This document shows positions 18,302 to 26,963 of a stretch of 44,855 nucleotides of DNA, piece after piece. The notes under the pieces were generated by a model. That model was not told the origin of the DNA, ran no database searches, and saw nothing but the letters and a program-made list of their open reading frames with translations. The DNA lies in contig PXSA01000016.1 of NCBI GenBank assembly GCA_003023565.1, positions 1 to 44,855 of the forward strand, written 5' to 3'. Each line of letters begins with the position of its first letter. Positions within the stretch are counted from its first letter, which is position 1. This stretch comes from Halobacteriales archaeon QS_9_68_17. Its GTDB lineage: Archaea > Halobacteriota > Halobacteria > Halobacteriales > Natronoarchaeaceae. Both the position numbers and the translations under genes were made by a program.

Positions 18302-18747
18302 CTCCCGCCGGCGACGACCGTCGCCTCGCCGTTCTCTGTCTCCTCTCCGTTCTCCCGTGGACCGTGACGGTCTATCCCAGGGGCACCGGGCTCGTCTTCC
18401 CCTGGGGACTGCTCTCGCCGTCGCCCGCGTTCGGCGTCGTTCCGATACATGAGTACTATCTCACGCACACGTACGCGAACGCGCTCCCCCCGTACCTGCT
18501 CGCATGGGGCGTGGCGACCGCCGCGTACGCGCTCGCGGTCGCAAGCGCCGCCGCCGGGACGGTGGTCGCTCGCGAGGACCGCCGGGTCACCGCGGCGCTC
18601 CTCCTCGTCGCGGCCGTCGCGCACCTGCGGTTCACGCTCGGCACGGACTACGCCGGGATAACTTCCGTGCCGCTCGGCCCCGCAGTGCTCGTCACGACGG
18701 CGTGGTGGTTCCACGCGGACGACCTCCGTCGGATCGCCGCCTCCTGA
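18298..18747 (+). CDS. Haloarchaeal membrane protein (possibly TIGR04206 family)
   Basis: A 149-residue protein with about four predicted membrane segments (LAVLCLLSVLPWTVTVYP, LPPYLLAWGVATAAYALAVA, VTAALLLVAAVAHLRF and SVPLGPAVLVTTAWWF). It overlaps the GTPase stop codon by 4 bp (ATGA), so the two are translationally coupled. From memory it resembles the TIGR04206 haloarchaeal membrane family, which has no known function. No catalytic motif is visible. Confidence 0.75.
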   Translation: MTPAGDDRRLAVLCLLSVLPWTVTVYPRGTGLVFPWGLLSPSPAFGVVPIHEYYLTHTYANALPPYLLAWGVATAAYALAVASAAAGTVVAREDRRVTAALLLVAAVAHLRFTLGTDYAGITSVPLGPAVLVTTAWWFHADDLRRIAAS

Positions 18748-18853
18748 GTCGGTGACGCGGCGCACCGCTCTGCCCCGGCCGCCGCCCGCGCCCGAACCGG
18801 AACTGTCCGCTCCTTCCAGTATTCTTTTCGCTCCAGCGGCGAAACGTTTGGTC

Positions 18854-19612
18854 ATGACCGCACCGCTCGACCACGTGATGATGCGCGTCGAGGACCTGGA
18901 GGCATCGCTGGACTGGTACCGGTCCCGCTTCGATTACGAGGAGAAGGGCCGCTGGGAGGCCGACACGTTCACCAACGTCTTCCTCGGTCCCGAGGACAGG
19001 GACGACGAGGCTGCCCTCCTCGAACTCACCTACAACCACGACGGTCGCTCCTACGACATGGGCGACGCGTGGGGCCACATCGCCGTCCGCGTCGAGGACG
19101 TGTACGACGCCTACGACGAACTGATAGACGCGGGCGTCGAGGACTACCGCGATCCGGACTCCTGTGGCGGGCAGTACGCGTTCGTCACCGACCCGGACGG
19201 CCACGAGATCGAGATCGTCGAGCGCGACCACGGCGCGCGCTGGAGCCTCGACCACACGATGATCCGCGTCGAGGACGTCGAACGGTCTATCGGCTGGTTC
19301 GCCCGCGTGCTCGATTACGAGATGTTCCGCCGGAGCGAGCACGACTCCTTCGCGCTGTACTTCGTGAAGCCCCGCGACGCCGCGGACGAGCAGATGTCCG
19401 TCGAACTCACCTACAACTACGACGGCAGCACGTACGACCTCGGCGACGCGTGGGGCCACGTCGCCGTCGAAGTGGACGACCTGCAGGGCTTCTGGGACAC
19501 CGCGACGGAGCGCGGCGCGGAAGACTACCGCGACCCCGAGTCCTGCGACGACATGTACGCCTTCACGAAGGGTCCGGACGGCCACGAGGTGGAGATAGTC
19601 ACCGAGGACTAG
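18854..19612 (+). CDS. Tandem VOC-domain (glyoxalase/dioxygenase-like) protein
   Basis: A 252-residue protein of two similar vicinal-oxygen-chelate halves. Half 1 runs LDHVMMRVED, LLELTYNHDG, WGHIAVRVED and GHEIEIVE; half 2 repeats LDHTMIRVED, VELTYNYDG, WGHVAVEVDD and GHEVEIV. Each half carries the His/Glu positions that bind a divalent metal. Lactoylglutathione lyase-like enzymes share this pattern, but haloarchaea generally lack glutathione, so the substrate is open. ATG 18854 begins directly at the first beta strand; a frame reaching to 18752 adds 34 Pro-rich residues and is unlikely. An inverted repeat follows the stop. Confidence 0.88.
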   Translation: MTAPLDHVMMRVEDLEASLDWYRSRFDYEEKGRWEADTFTNVFLGPEDRDDEAALLELTYNHDGRSYDMGDAWGHIAVRVEDVYDAYDELIDAGVEDYRDPDSCGGQYAFVTDPDGHEIEIVERDHGARWSLDHTMIRVEDVERSIGWFARVLDYEMFRRSEHDSFALYFVKPRDAADEQMSVELTYNYDGSTYDLGDAWGHVAVEVDDLQGFWDTATERGAEDYRDPESCDDMYAFTKGPDGHEVEIVTED

Positions 19613-19614
19613 AC

Positions 19615-19633
19615 GTCTGACGCCGCGTCAGAC
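19615..19633 (+). terminator. Inverted repeat after the VOC gene, possible terminator
   Basis: GTCTGACGC, one base, GCGTCAGAC: perfect 9-bp arms starting 3 bp after the stop. No T-tract follows at once, so it may end or protect the transcript rather than be a classic terminator. Confidence 0.45.
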
Positions 19634-19670
19634 ATTGGTAGAATAGTCGAAACGAGTATCCGACAGTTCC

Positions 19671-19678
19671 TTTATATA
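19671..19678 (+). promoter_or_regulatory. Upstream TATA-like box of the S-layer gene (P1)
   Basis: TTTATATA, predicting transcription start near 19700 and a leader of about 220 nt. With the second box at 19783-19789 it gives tandem promoters, as reported for S-layer genes in other haloarchaea. Confidence 0.55.
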
Positions 19679-19782
19679 CCCGTTCGACGACGGCCGCGAA
19701 GCCGCGTTTCTCGGATATCGGGCGTCAGGGGCTGTCTCCCTCTTTGTGAAGAGTTACCATACAATTCGACTACCACAAAGCA

Positions 19783-19789
19783 TTTATAA
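19783..19789 (+). promoter_or_regulatory. Proximal TATA-like box of the S-layer gene (P2)
   Basis: TTTATAA within an AT-richer stretch. It predicts transcription start near 19811, about 110 nt before the ATG, which is long for haloarchaea. Confidence 0.6.
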
Positions 19790-19824
19790 CGAGGGGACAT
19801 CGGTTTTTACCGTACCCCTACCCA

Positions 19825-19899
19825 TGGTGACAGTAGCGAATATCGACGGTCGCACCCCGTTTACGGGTGCGTTCGCGTCGGAGAAAGCTGCTGTCGCCG
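19825..19899 (+). promoter_or_regulatory. Two-tier hairpin in the S-layer mRNA 5' leader
   Basis: The outer stem pairs 19825-19837 with 19887-19899 (13 pairs including G-U wobbles). Inside it, 19851-19857 (CGCACCC) pairs perfectly with 19865-19871 (GGGTGCG). The 22 nt from the stem to the ATG are A-rich and unpaired. Such a structure could stabilise a highly expressed mRNA or control translation. Predicted by eye only. Confidence 0.6.
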
Positions 19900-19921
19900 G
19901 TGCAACACGAGAACACTAAAC

Positions 19922-22330
19922 ATGACAAGCAACACAGAGAAGTTCCGTGGCCTCTTCCTGGCCGCGCTGATGGTCTTCTCCGTATTCGCAGGCTCTGTCG
20001 CCTTCGCTGGTTCCGCCGCCGCGGCGAACACAGCAGATGGTGACGCAAACCTGTCGGACGGAGGGACTTACTGGCAAGGACAGAGCGTCTTCGCGGAGTA
20101 CAGTAATTTCACCAATCTTGAAAGCGGCGACGACTACGAGATTCGTGATAACGAATCTGGTGAGCTGATCCGGCAGCGTACCGCTGACAGTGAGGGAACC
20201 GGTACTCTGATCGAGACGTCCGGTCTCGACGGTACTTACGACCTCACTCAGGGCGGCGACCGAGTCGCGACGTTCGAAGTTGCCGTGCAGGACTTCAACG
20301 TTTCCGCTGACGACGGCGAAGTCAACGTCGCCGGCGACAACACCAACGAGACGTTCGACATCGAGTCGAACCGTGGCTCCTTCACGGTGAACGTCTCCGA
20401 GACCGACGGCGACATGACCGCCAGCGACCTCGCGACCGCCTTCGCCAACGAGAACGCGACGGCAGTCGGTGACAACGTCCAGATCCAGGTGTCCGGTGGC
20501 ACCTCCATCGAGGGTGACTTCGGCGACGTTAGCGCTGGCGAGTACACGCTCGACTTCGAGGTCAACGACACGGACGCCGAAGACAGCGTCAACCTGAACC
20601 TCAGCGAGGACACGGGCGAGGCTCAGTTCAGCCAGGCCGTCGTCACGCAGAACGCCGGTGACGTCGCGGAGATCACCGTTGAACTCGACAACAGCGACCA
20701 GGCCGCAGTCACCATCGGTGACATCGAGAGCGACGGCTACCAGGCCAACGCAACGGTCACCGACGAGGACGGCGACGGTGAGGTCACGCTGCGGTTCAAC
20801 TCCTTCACCGCCGGCACCAACGAGAGCAACGTTGAGTCGTACATCGTGAACGCTGCCGGTGACGACACCGCGGGGCTCCAGAACCAAACCAGGCTCAGCG
20901 CACCGCTGGCGAACACCACGTACGACATGACGATCCGCTCCGGCTCTGACGTCAGTGCAGGCGCCGGCGACGTGGCGACGCTCAACCTGCGCAGTCGCTC
21001 GACCGACGAGATGACGATCGTCACGGCCCCGGGTGGCGTGACCCCCGCGGACGCGTCCGAACTCGTCGGCGTCGTTTCCGACGACAACACCGTCGCCGAG
21101 GGCGACTGGATCGTCCACGAACTCGAGGCCAGCGGTCTCGAGGGCGTCGCAACCGAATCAGGCGGTCTCCTCGAAGTGGTCGGCATGAGCGACAACGTCT
21201 CGCTCACCATCGAGCAGGACCGTCAGCGTCCGAACCGTGAGCCGAGGTCGGTTGACCTGTCGGCTGCGGACCCGCTCGTCTTCGCTGACAGCCAGAACGA
21301 CAGCTACTACATCGTTCTCGACTCCGACGGTCTGCAGGACGAGGAGGGTAACGAGATCAGCGTCGACGACGGTAGCTACACGACGACCTTCACCATCGGT
21401 GAGGGCTCGCCCCTCGCCGCTAGTGGAGACGAGGAAGTGAGCGGCTCCTTCGAACTCGCCGAGCGCAGCGCGAGCGTCCAGCCGCCTGAGGTCGAGGCCA
21501 GCGCCGGCCAGGCCGTCCAGGGTCAGACGTCGCTCGCCGCTGGCTCCGAGGTCACCATCCGTGTCCAGAGCCAGTCCAGCGCTAACCCGTTCCTTCTGGA
21601 GCAGCGCGCAACGGTCCAGGACAACGGCACTTTCAACGCTGACTTCGACTTCAGCGAGGCCGAGGAAGGTACGAACTTCACCGTCGACGTCCGCGAGGGC
21701 GGCGAATCGCTCCTCGACGAGGCCCAGACCGGCACCGTCGGTGAGGCTCAGCCCGCCTCCGTCTCCTACTCCGGTGGCATCGACGACAACGGTAGCGTCG
21801 TGACGGTCGACGAGGTCTTCCTGCCGAACGGCGGCTTCGTCACGGTCCACGACGAGACCCTCGTCTCAGAGGACGACGCCTTCGGTAGCGTCCTGGGCAC
21901 CTCCGAGTACCTCGACGCCGGCTCCCACAGCGACGTGGAAGTCGAACTCGACAGTGCTCTCAACGAGTCCCAGACGCTGATCCCGATGGCCCACCAGGAC
22001 ACCAACGACAACCAGGAGTACGTCTTCGTCGACTCCGAGGGTGAGAACGACGGCCCGTACACGGACAACGACGAGGCCGTCCTCGACTCTGCTGAGGTTG
22101 ACGTTGGCGGTGAGGACAACGGGACTACCACCGAGGACAACGGGACAACCACTACCACCACCACCACCGAGGACAACGGGACCACCACCACCGAAACCAC
22201 CACCGAGCCGTCCGACGAAGACGGTGACGGTGGCTCCGACAACGACGGCGGTCAGCCCGGCTTCGGCATCAGCGTCGCCATCGTGGCGCTCATCGCTGCT
22301 GCCCTGCTGGCCCTGCGCCGTCAGGACTAA
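19922..22330 (+). CDS. csg: S-layer glycoprotein with PGF-CTERM anchor
   Basis: An 802-residue exported protein. The signal peptide spans residues 1 to about 34 (FRGLFLAALMVFSVFAGSVA, cleavage near AAAAN), matching the haloarchaeal surface-glycoprotein signal. The mature part is acidic and beta-rich, has no cysteine that I see, and carries over 20 N-X-S/T sequons (for example NFT, NES, NET, NGS). A Thr-rich stalk with repeated EDNGTTT follows at 22114-22205, likely O-glycosylated. The tail is the PGF-CTERM form: GQPGFG, a hydrophobic helix, then RRQD. ArtA processes such tails and attaches lipid. Two TATA boxes and a structured leader precede it; hairpins follow. Codon use differs visibly from neighbours (more T-ending codons), as for a highly expressed gene. 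Confidence 0.93.
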   Translation: MTSNTEKFRGLFLAALMVFSVFAGSVAFAGSAAAANTADGDANLSDGGTYWQGQSVFAEYSNFTNLESGDDYEIRDNESGELIRQRTADSEGTGTLIETSGLDGTYDLTQGGDRVATFEVAVQDFNVSADDGEVNVAGDNTNETFDIESNRGSFTVNVSETDGDMTASDLATAFANENATAVGDNVQIQVSGGTSIEGDFGDVSAGEYTLDFEVNDTDAEDSVNLNLSEDTGEAQFSQAVVTQNAGDVAEITVELDNSDQAAVTIGDIESDGYQANATVTDEDGDGEVTLRFNSFTAGTNESNVESYIVNAAGDDTAGLQNQTRLSAPLANTTYDMTIRSGSDVSAGAGDVATLNLRSRSTDEMTIVTAPGGVTPADASELVGVVSDDNTVAEGDWIVHELEASGLEGVATESGGLLEVVGMSDNVSLTIEQDRQRPNREPRSVDLSAADPLVFADSQNDSYYIVLDSDGLQDEEGNEISVDDGSYTTTFTIGEGSPLAASGDEEVSGSFELAERSASVQPPEVEASAGQAVQGQTSLAAGSEVTIRVQSQSSANPFLLEQRATVQDNGTFNADFDFSEAEEGTNFTVDVREGGESLLDEAQTGTVGEAQPASVSYSGGIDDNGSVVTVDEVFLPNGGFVTVHDETLVSEDDAFGSVLGTSEYLDAGSHSDVEVELDSALNESQTLIPMAHQDTNDNQEYVFVDSEGENDGPYTDNDEAVLDSAEVDVGGEDNGTTTEDNGTTTTTTTTEDNGTTTTETTTEPSDEDGDGGSDNDGGQPGFGISVAIVALIAAALLALRRQD
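22114..22205 (+). repeat. Degenerate repeats encoding the Thr-rich stalk
   Basis: Imperfect repeats of GAGGACAACGGGAC plus ACC/ACT runs encode three EDNGTTT units separated by threonine runs. They form the cell-wall-spanning stalk just before the membrane anchor and are prone to length variation. Confidence 0.7.
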
Positions 22331-22334
22331 CTCG

Positions 22335-22360
22335 GGTAGCTAACTACCGGCTCACGCCGG
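22335..22360 (+). terminator. Two adjacent hairpins after the S-layer gene
   Basis: GGTAG/CTACC (22335-22348) and CCGGC/GCCGG (22347-22360), both with 4-nt loops, start 4 bp after the stop. A T-run follows at about 22377-22382. Probably the transcript end. Confidence 0.5.
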
Positions 22361-22435
22361 CTTTCGATGCGGTTCCATTTTTCGAACGCTACGCCCGATA
22401 GCGACGGCTGTCGGCGGAAAGAGGGCTTTCCGTGC

Positions 22436-23239
22436 TCAGTCGAGCAGTTCCGCCGGCGCGTCCGCGAGGTCGGCGAGCGCGTCCCGCTCCACGTGATGCA
22501 GGTCGCCGGGGACGACGAGGAGGTGTAACGGACCGCCGAACGCTCCGTCCGCGAGCGCTTCCAGTCGGTCCGCCGCGACGGTCGGGTCAGGGCTTCCGGC
22601 ACGCGCGACGACGACGCCGAGCGCGTCGGGGTACGTCTCGGCCAGATAGCCGGCGGCGGTGTCGGCGGTCATGTACTCCTCCAGTTCCTCGTCGCCGGCG
22701 CGAGCGACCGCCGCCTCGTTGTCGACCTTGATGTCGAGGTAGACGAGTGTGTGGAGGCCGCGCTCGCGGTTCTCGTCGATCGTCTCGGTGACGCTCGCCG
22801 GGAGGCCGTCAGCGCCGTGGGCGTAGGCGAACGGGAGCGTCGTCGCCTCGCCGAACCGGTAGTTCTGGAGGCCCGTGAGCGCGCTGGCGGCGGCCTGGGC
22901 CGTCGTGCCGTGGACCACTCGCGTCTCGACGCCGCGGTCGCGGGCGCGCAGGCGGAGGTCGACGTGGGTCGTCGAGATCATCGTGTCGCCGGCCGTGAGG
23001 AAGGCGACGTCGTCGTCCTCTGCGGCGGCGAGGACGTCCTCGGGGTCCTGTTCGACGCCGGCGCGCTCTCGCACTTCGATCGGCGTGTCGTGGTACGCCT
23101 CCAGTGCCTCGACGGTGGTGCCGACCAGCGTGCTGGTGTAGAACTCCGCGAACGCGCGGTCGGCCGCGCGGAGGGCGTCCCGCCCCTCCACGGTTATCGA
23201 CCGCTCGTCGTAGAGGCCGAGTCCGATGAACGTGAGCAT
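22436..23239 (-). CDS. dphB: Diphthine synthase
   Basis: A 267-residue SAM-dependent methyltransferase of the tetrapyrrole methylase fold that makes the diphthine intermediate on elongation factor 2. The N-terminal MLTFIGLGLYDERSITVEG is diagnostic for DphB/Dph5; the conserved VAFLTAGDTMISTTHVDLR and the YHDTPIEVRER region are also present. Length is normal for archaea. It is convergent with the S-layer gene and divergent from trm5. Confidence 0.95.
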   Translation of the reverse strand: MLTFIGLGLYDERSITVEGRDALRAADRAFAEFYTSTLVGTTVEALEAYHDTPIEVRERAGVEQDPEDVLAAAEDDDVAFLTAGDTMISTTHVDLRLRARDRGVETRVVHGTTAQAAASALTGLQNYRFGEATTLPFAYAHGADGLPASVTETIDENRERGLHTLVYLDIKVDNEAAVARAGDEELEEYMTADTAAGYLAETYPDALGVVVARAGSPDPTVAADRLEALADGAFGGPLHLLVVPGDLHHVERDALADLADAPAELLD

Positions 23240-23327
23240 ACCCGGACTCGGCCGCCCGCCCGCTTAACGCTCCGGGTTCGGCGTCGGAAGCGTCAGGCTT
23301 ACGCCGGCCACCGGCGGACGTGGAGGT

Positions 23328-24308
23328 ATGGAAGCGCCGTGCGTGCGCGTCCCGCGAGAGGACGGCGAGGCGACCCGCCGCGCCCTCGCGGCCGACGGCC
23401 TCGTCGCCGAGGGGGCGGCGATCGAGTTCGAGGAGGGCCACCTCTACATCCCCGTGACCGACGCGGCGGCCGTGCCGGACGAGTACGAGACGGTCGTTCG
23501 CGACGTGGCCGAACGCATCACGCAGGTGATGCCGGCCGAACTGCTCGATTTCGACCCGAGCTACGAGCGCCTGGGCGACATCGTCATCGTCGACGAGGAC
23601 GACCCGGAGCGCGCGCGGGCCATCGCCGACGCCGTGGCCGAGTCCGACATCCCGGCGAAGACCGTCGTCGACCGCGCGTCGAAGATCGAGGGCGAACTCC
23701 GGATCCGCGACTGGGACGTGCTCGCCGGCGAGGAGACCGAGGTCGTCCACCGGGAGTACGGCAACGAGTTCGCGCTCGACATCGCGGAGATGTACTTCTC
23801 GCCCCGCCTCGCCACGGAGCGCCACCGCGTCACCGAGCAGGTCGAGGCCGGCGAGCGCGTCTTCGACATGTTCGCCGGGGTCGGCCCGTTCGCCGTCCCG
23901 GCAGCCGAGCGCGGCGCGGCGGTCGTCGGCGTCGACCTGAACGAGCGCGCCGTCGAGTACCTCCGCGAGAACGCCGAGCGAAACGGCGTCGCCGACCGCG
24001 TGACGGCGCTCGCGGGGGACGTGAGAGACGTCGCGCCGGACTACGAGGACTGGGCCGACCGCGTCGTGATGAACCTCCCGCACAGCGCCGGCGAGTTCCT
24101 CGACACCGCCGTCGCGCTCGCGGGCGACGACTGCGTGCTTCACTACTACGACATCCAGAACGAGGACGACCCCTACGGCCCCGGCGAGCGCGCGACCCGC
24201 GAGGCCGCCGAACCGGCGTACGAGGTGACGGTCGAGACGTGCCGTACGGTCCGGTCGTACGCGCCCCACGAGGTGAACGTCCGTCTCGACGTGCGACTGT
24301 CTCGCTAA
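23328..24308 (+). CDS. trm5: tRNA (guanine(37)-N1)-methyltransferase Trm5
   Basis: A 326-residue class I SAM methyltransferase that methylates G37 beside the anticodon. Domain order: a short D1-like segment, then YERLGDIVIVDEDDPERA, an LRIRDWDVLAGEETEVVHREYG beta region, FSPRLATERHR, the SAM loop VFDMFAGVGPFAVPAAERG near residues 180-200, and the NLPHSAGEFLD catalytic motif. Length fits archaeal Trm5b-type enzymes. ATG 23328 follows the divergent dphB by 88 bp. A tRNA gene lies 111 bp downstream. Confidence 0.95.
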   Translation: MEAPCVRVPREDGEATRRALAADGLVAEGAAIEFEEGHLYIPVTDAAAVPDEYETVVRDVAERITQVMPAELLDFDPSYERLGDIVIVDEDDPERARAIADAVAESDIPAKTVVDRASKIEGELRIRDWDVLAGEETEVVHREYGNEFALDIAEMYFSPRLATERHRVTEQVEAGERVFDMFAGVGPFAVPAAERGAAVVGVDLNERAVEYLRENAERNGVADRVTALAGDVRDVAPDYEDWADRVVMNLPHSAGEFLDTAVALAGDDCVLHYYDIQNEDDPYGPGERATREAAEPAYEVTVETCRTVRSYAPHEVNVRLDVRLSR

Positions 24309-24419
24309 CGGCGGCGCGATTCGCAATGCTTAAACCGAGTATCGCGCCTACAATGAAACGCGACACCGTGCCGGTGTCTCGCCGAGCAGGGAGGCTCGGC
24401 GGACGAACGACGTGGGTCT

Positions 24420-24494
24420 GCCGGTGTAGCTCAGACTGGCTAAAGCGAATCCTTCGTAAGGATTAGGTCGAGGGTTCAAATCCCTCCACCGGCT
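24420..24494 (+). tRNA. tRNA-Thr (anticodon CGT)
   Basis: Acceptor arms GCCGGTG (24420-24426) and CACCGGC (24487-24493) pair perfectly, with discriminator T at 24494. The anticodon stem AATCC/GGATT encloses TTCGTAA, giving anticodon CGT at 24455-24457, so it reads ACG. The T arm has GGTTCAAAT. No intron and no encoded CCA. The 3' end is copied downstream. Confidence 0.96.
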
Positions 24495-24495
24495 T
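24473..24495 (+). repeat. tRNA-Thr 3' end, first member of a 23-bp direct repeat
   Basis: These 23 bp (T-arm to just past the discriminator) recur exactly at 24576-24598. Such duplications mark integration (att) sites of elements that use tRNA genes. Confidence 0.75.
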
Positions 24496-24539
24496 GCCTT
24501 CTGCGACGAGCATCACGTGAGGAGCGAAGCAAGCAGTAG

Positions 24540-24598
24540 GGGATTTGAACCAGGGAGGAGCTTCGCTCCGACCGTGGTTCAAATCCCTCCACCGGCTT
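24540..24598. repeat. Inverted and direct copies of the tRNA-Thr 3' end
   Basis: 24576-24598 repeats the tRNA 3' end exactly. 24540-24552 (GGGATTTGAACCA) is the reverse complement of 24575-24587, so the block forms a long hairpin with a small inner stem GGAGC-TTC-GCTCC. A degenerate third copy (GTGGTTCAGGTCCCTC) starts at 24675. I see no gene between the copies; they look like remnants of att sites. Confidence 0.7.
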
Positions 24599-24778
24599 CC
24601 TCTCGGCTCGAACGGACGCGAGAGCCGTGTGAAGCGGCAAGGATCCGAATGAGACGAGCCCAGCGAGTCTCGACGTGGTTCAGGTCCCTCGGACGGCGAC
24701 GAACCGCTGGTCGTCGCCACCCTCGACGGCGGCAAGCCGGGGTTCGGGCTGAGCGTGTAGGGTCGGCGGCCCGGCGGG

Positions 24779-26103
24779 TTAACCTTCCAGTAGCTTTCGC
24801 TCCCATCGAGGGACGGCGCATCGGTAGAGGCCGACGCCGACAGCGCCGAGCGCCAGCCCCGCGGCGACGAGGCCGCCGAGCAGGGTCGCCGACACCGGGG
24901 TGACGACGAGCGCGACGACGAGAACAGGGACGAGCGCCACCGCCACCGCGAGGCCGAACCCGGCGAACAGTAGACTGTCGAAGAGGAACTCGTTCGGCGA
25001 GAAGCCGGCGAGCAGCACCGTCAGCCCGAACAGGTACAGTTCGATGCCGAGCAGCAGAACCGCGCCGACGGCGACGTGAGCCGTCTCGGCACCGAACCAG
25101 AGGACGGCGAGCGCGAAGTACGCCAGCCCGTTCGGCACCGCGAGCACGAGGAAGGCGCGGAACTTCGCCGCGAAGGCGTCGGCGACGTCGACGGGGTAGA
25201 TGAGGTACTCGTCGGGACCGTCGAACTGCGTCAGCCAGTTGTACGTCGTGAACGCCGTCAGTCCCAGGACGGCCCCGAACGAGAGCCCCGTCGAGGGTTC
25301 GACGCCGGTGACGGTCTCGGTGAGGCCGATGAGCGCTGCGCTGACCGCGAAGAGGACGCCGCCGGAGAACAGCACTTTCCAGAGGCCGCCGCTGCTCCGG
25401 GCCACGTCGAGCAGGCTCTTGGTCGTCAGTCCGTCGCCGTCGCCGAGGCGGCGTCGCCAGCGACCGAACGTCGCGTCGGCGGTGCGCGCGCCGCTCCGGA
25501 TGGACGGGTCGTACGCCAGCAGGCCGACCGCCGCGAGGGTGGCGGCGGGGACGACCGCGACGGCCGCGGCGACCGGTGAGGGGTCGACGTACAGCGCGTA
25601 CGGCGTGGCGCTCGCGACGTCGACGCCCGTCGCCCACGCGAGGCCGTCGCCCACAGCAGCGGCAGGCGAGCGAGCAGCGCCGGGTCGCGGGCGTACACGA
25701 GCGGCGAGACGGCCGCGGTCAGCGGCAGGAGGAAGACCACGGCGTAGTACACCACGTCCTTTACGAGGAAGACGCCGAGCAGGCGTCGCCGCGAGACGGG
25801 GAGCGTCCGCGCGGAGAACACCAGCAGGGTCACGTCGCCGAGCAGGTTCTCCAGCGCGTCCCGACCGACGAAGCCGATGGAACCGGTGTGCAAGCCGAAC
25901 GCGAACGCCAGCGCGTGGACACCCGCGACGACCGTCGCGACGGTCACGCCGGACAGCGAGAGGAACCACGTCGTCGCCGCACCGAGCGCCGCGACGACGA
26001 CCGGGAACGCCGCGAAGCGCCGACCGCCGAACAGGTCGGCGTGGAGTCGCCACTCCTCCGCGAGCATCCCGCGGAACAGCGTCCAGTTCAGGCTCGCGCT
26101 CAT
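24779..26103 (-). pseudogene. ABC-2 type transporter permease, frameshifted
   Basis: The N-terminal part (from ATG 26103) and the C-terminal part (to 24779) lie in different frames. Frame one reads MSASLNWTLFRGMLAEEWRL and membrane helices up to RLPLLWATA; frame two continues with LAWATGVDVASATPYALY and helices to the stop. Adding one base in the GG run at 25642-25643 joins them into a smooth helix, LPLLWATALAWATG, and a protein of about 441 residues. The ATG overlaps the stop of the ATPase gene (ATGA), so the pair is one export system of unknown substrate. The rest of the gene is free of damage, so this may be a recent mutation or a sequencing error. Confidence 0.8.
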
Positions 26104-26855
26104 CGTCCCGCCGGGGCCAGCGCCTCGTCAACGCTCGACTCGGGCACGTCGACGTTCGCGAGGAAGGCGTCGAGCAGGGAGTCCCCGCCGTCCAGCGCCC
26201 GCGGGTCGCGCTCGGCGATCAGTTCGCCCCCGCTGACGATGCCGACGCGAGTGCATATCTCCTCGGCCACCTCGACGTGATGGGTCGAGAAAAACAGCGT
26301 GTTCCCGTCGGCCGCGTACGACTCGAAGTAGCGCTTGGTGCGCTCCTGGACGATGGGGTCGAGGTTCGCCAGCGGCTCGTCGATGAACACGAGGTCCGGT
26401 TCGTGGAGGAACGCGCCGACGATCATCACCTTCTGCTGTTGCCCGCGCGAGAGGTCCGTCGAGAGGGTGTCGAGTCTCTCCGCGAACGAGAGGCGGTCGG
26501 CCCACTCGGCGACGCGCTCCTCGCGGGTCTCGTCGTCGACGCCGCGGACCGTGCCCACGAACTCGAAGTACTCCCGCGGTGTGAGGAAGCTCGGCGGCGA
26601 CTCGCGCTCGGGCAGGATGCCGACGCGGCGGCGGGTTTCGACCGGGTCGACCGTCGGGTCGCTCCCGAGGACGGACACCTCCCCGTCGTCCGGTCGGAGC
26701 TGTCCGGTGAGGATCCCGATTGTCGTCGATTTCCCCGCGCCGTTCGGTCCGAGCAGGCCGAACAGTTCGCCCTCGTCAACGGAGAGCGAGAGTCCGGCGA
26801 GCGCCTCCAGGTCGCCGTAGGACTTCCGTAACCGCTCGGTGCGTATCGCTGTCAT
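26100..26855 (-). CDS. ABC transporter ATP-binding protein
   Basis: A 251-residue ABC ATPase: Walker A GLLGPNGAGKSTTIG, signature LSRGQQQKV, Walker B LVFIDEPLANLDP and a switch His in FFSTHHVEVAE. It resembles the ATPase of ABC-2 exporters (CcmA/NatA type), which couple to a permease encoded next to them; here the permease starts with an ATGA overlap but is frameshifted. A TTTAAT box centred about 28 bp before ATG 26855 supports a leaderless transcript. Cargo unknown. Confidence 0.92.
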   Translation of the reverse strand: MTAIRTERLRKSYGDLEALAGLSLSVDEGELFGLLGPNGAGKSTTIGILTGQLRPDDGEVSVLGSDPTVDPVETRRRVGILPERESPPSFLTPREYFEFVGTVRGVDDETREERVAEWADRLSFAERLDTLSTDLSRGQQQKVMIVGAFLHEPDLVFIDEPLANLDPIVQERTKRYFESYAADGNTLFFSTHHVEVAEEICTRVGIVSGGELIAERDPRALDGGDSLLDAFLANVDVPESSVDEALAPAGR

Positions 26856-26963
26856 ACGTTCGATAATAACAGTAAGCGATTAAATCCCTGTCGGCACCGG
26901 CGCGACGCGCCGTTTCGTTCGCCCCCGAAACCTATTTGTTACTGCCTGTATAAGTAATCAACT

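Noticed and set aside
19818-20048. 76-codon minus-strand frame over the S-layer leader
   Set aside because: Covers the hairpin leader and signal-peptide region in antisense; no homology pattern.
22114-22205. Possible CRISPR or mini-satellite element
   Set aside because: Degenerate Thr-codon repeats inside the S-layer reading frame.
24463-24735. 90-codon minus-strand frame ending in PVEGFEPST
   Set aside because: It is the reverse strand of the tRNA-Thr 3' end and its copies, a common false gene.
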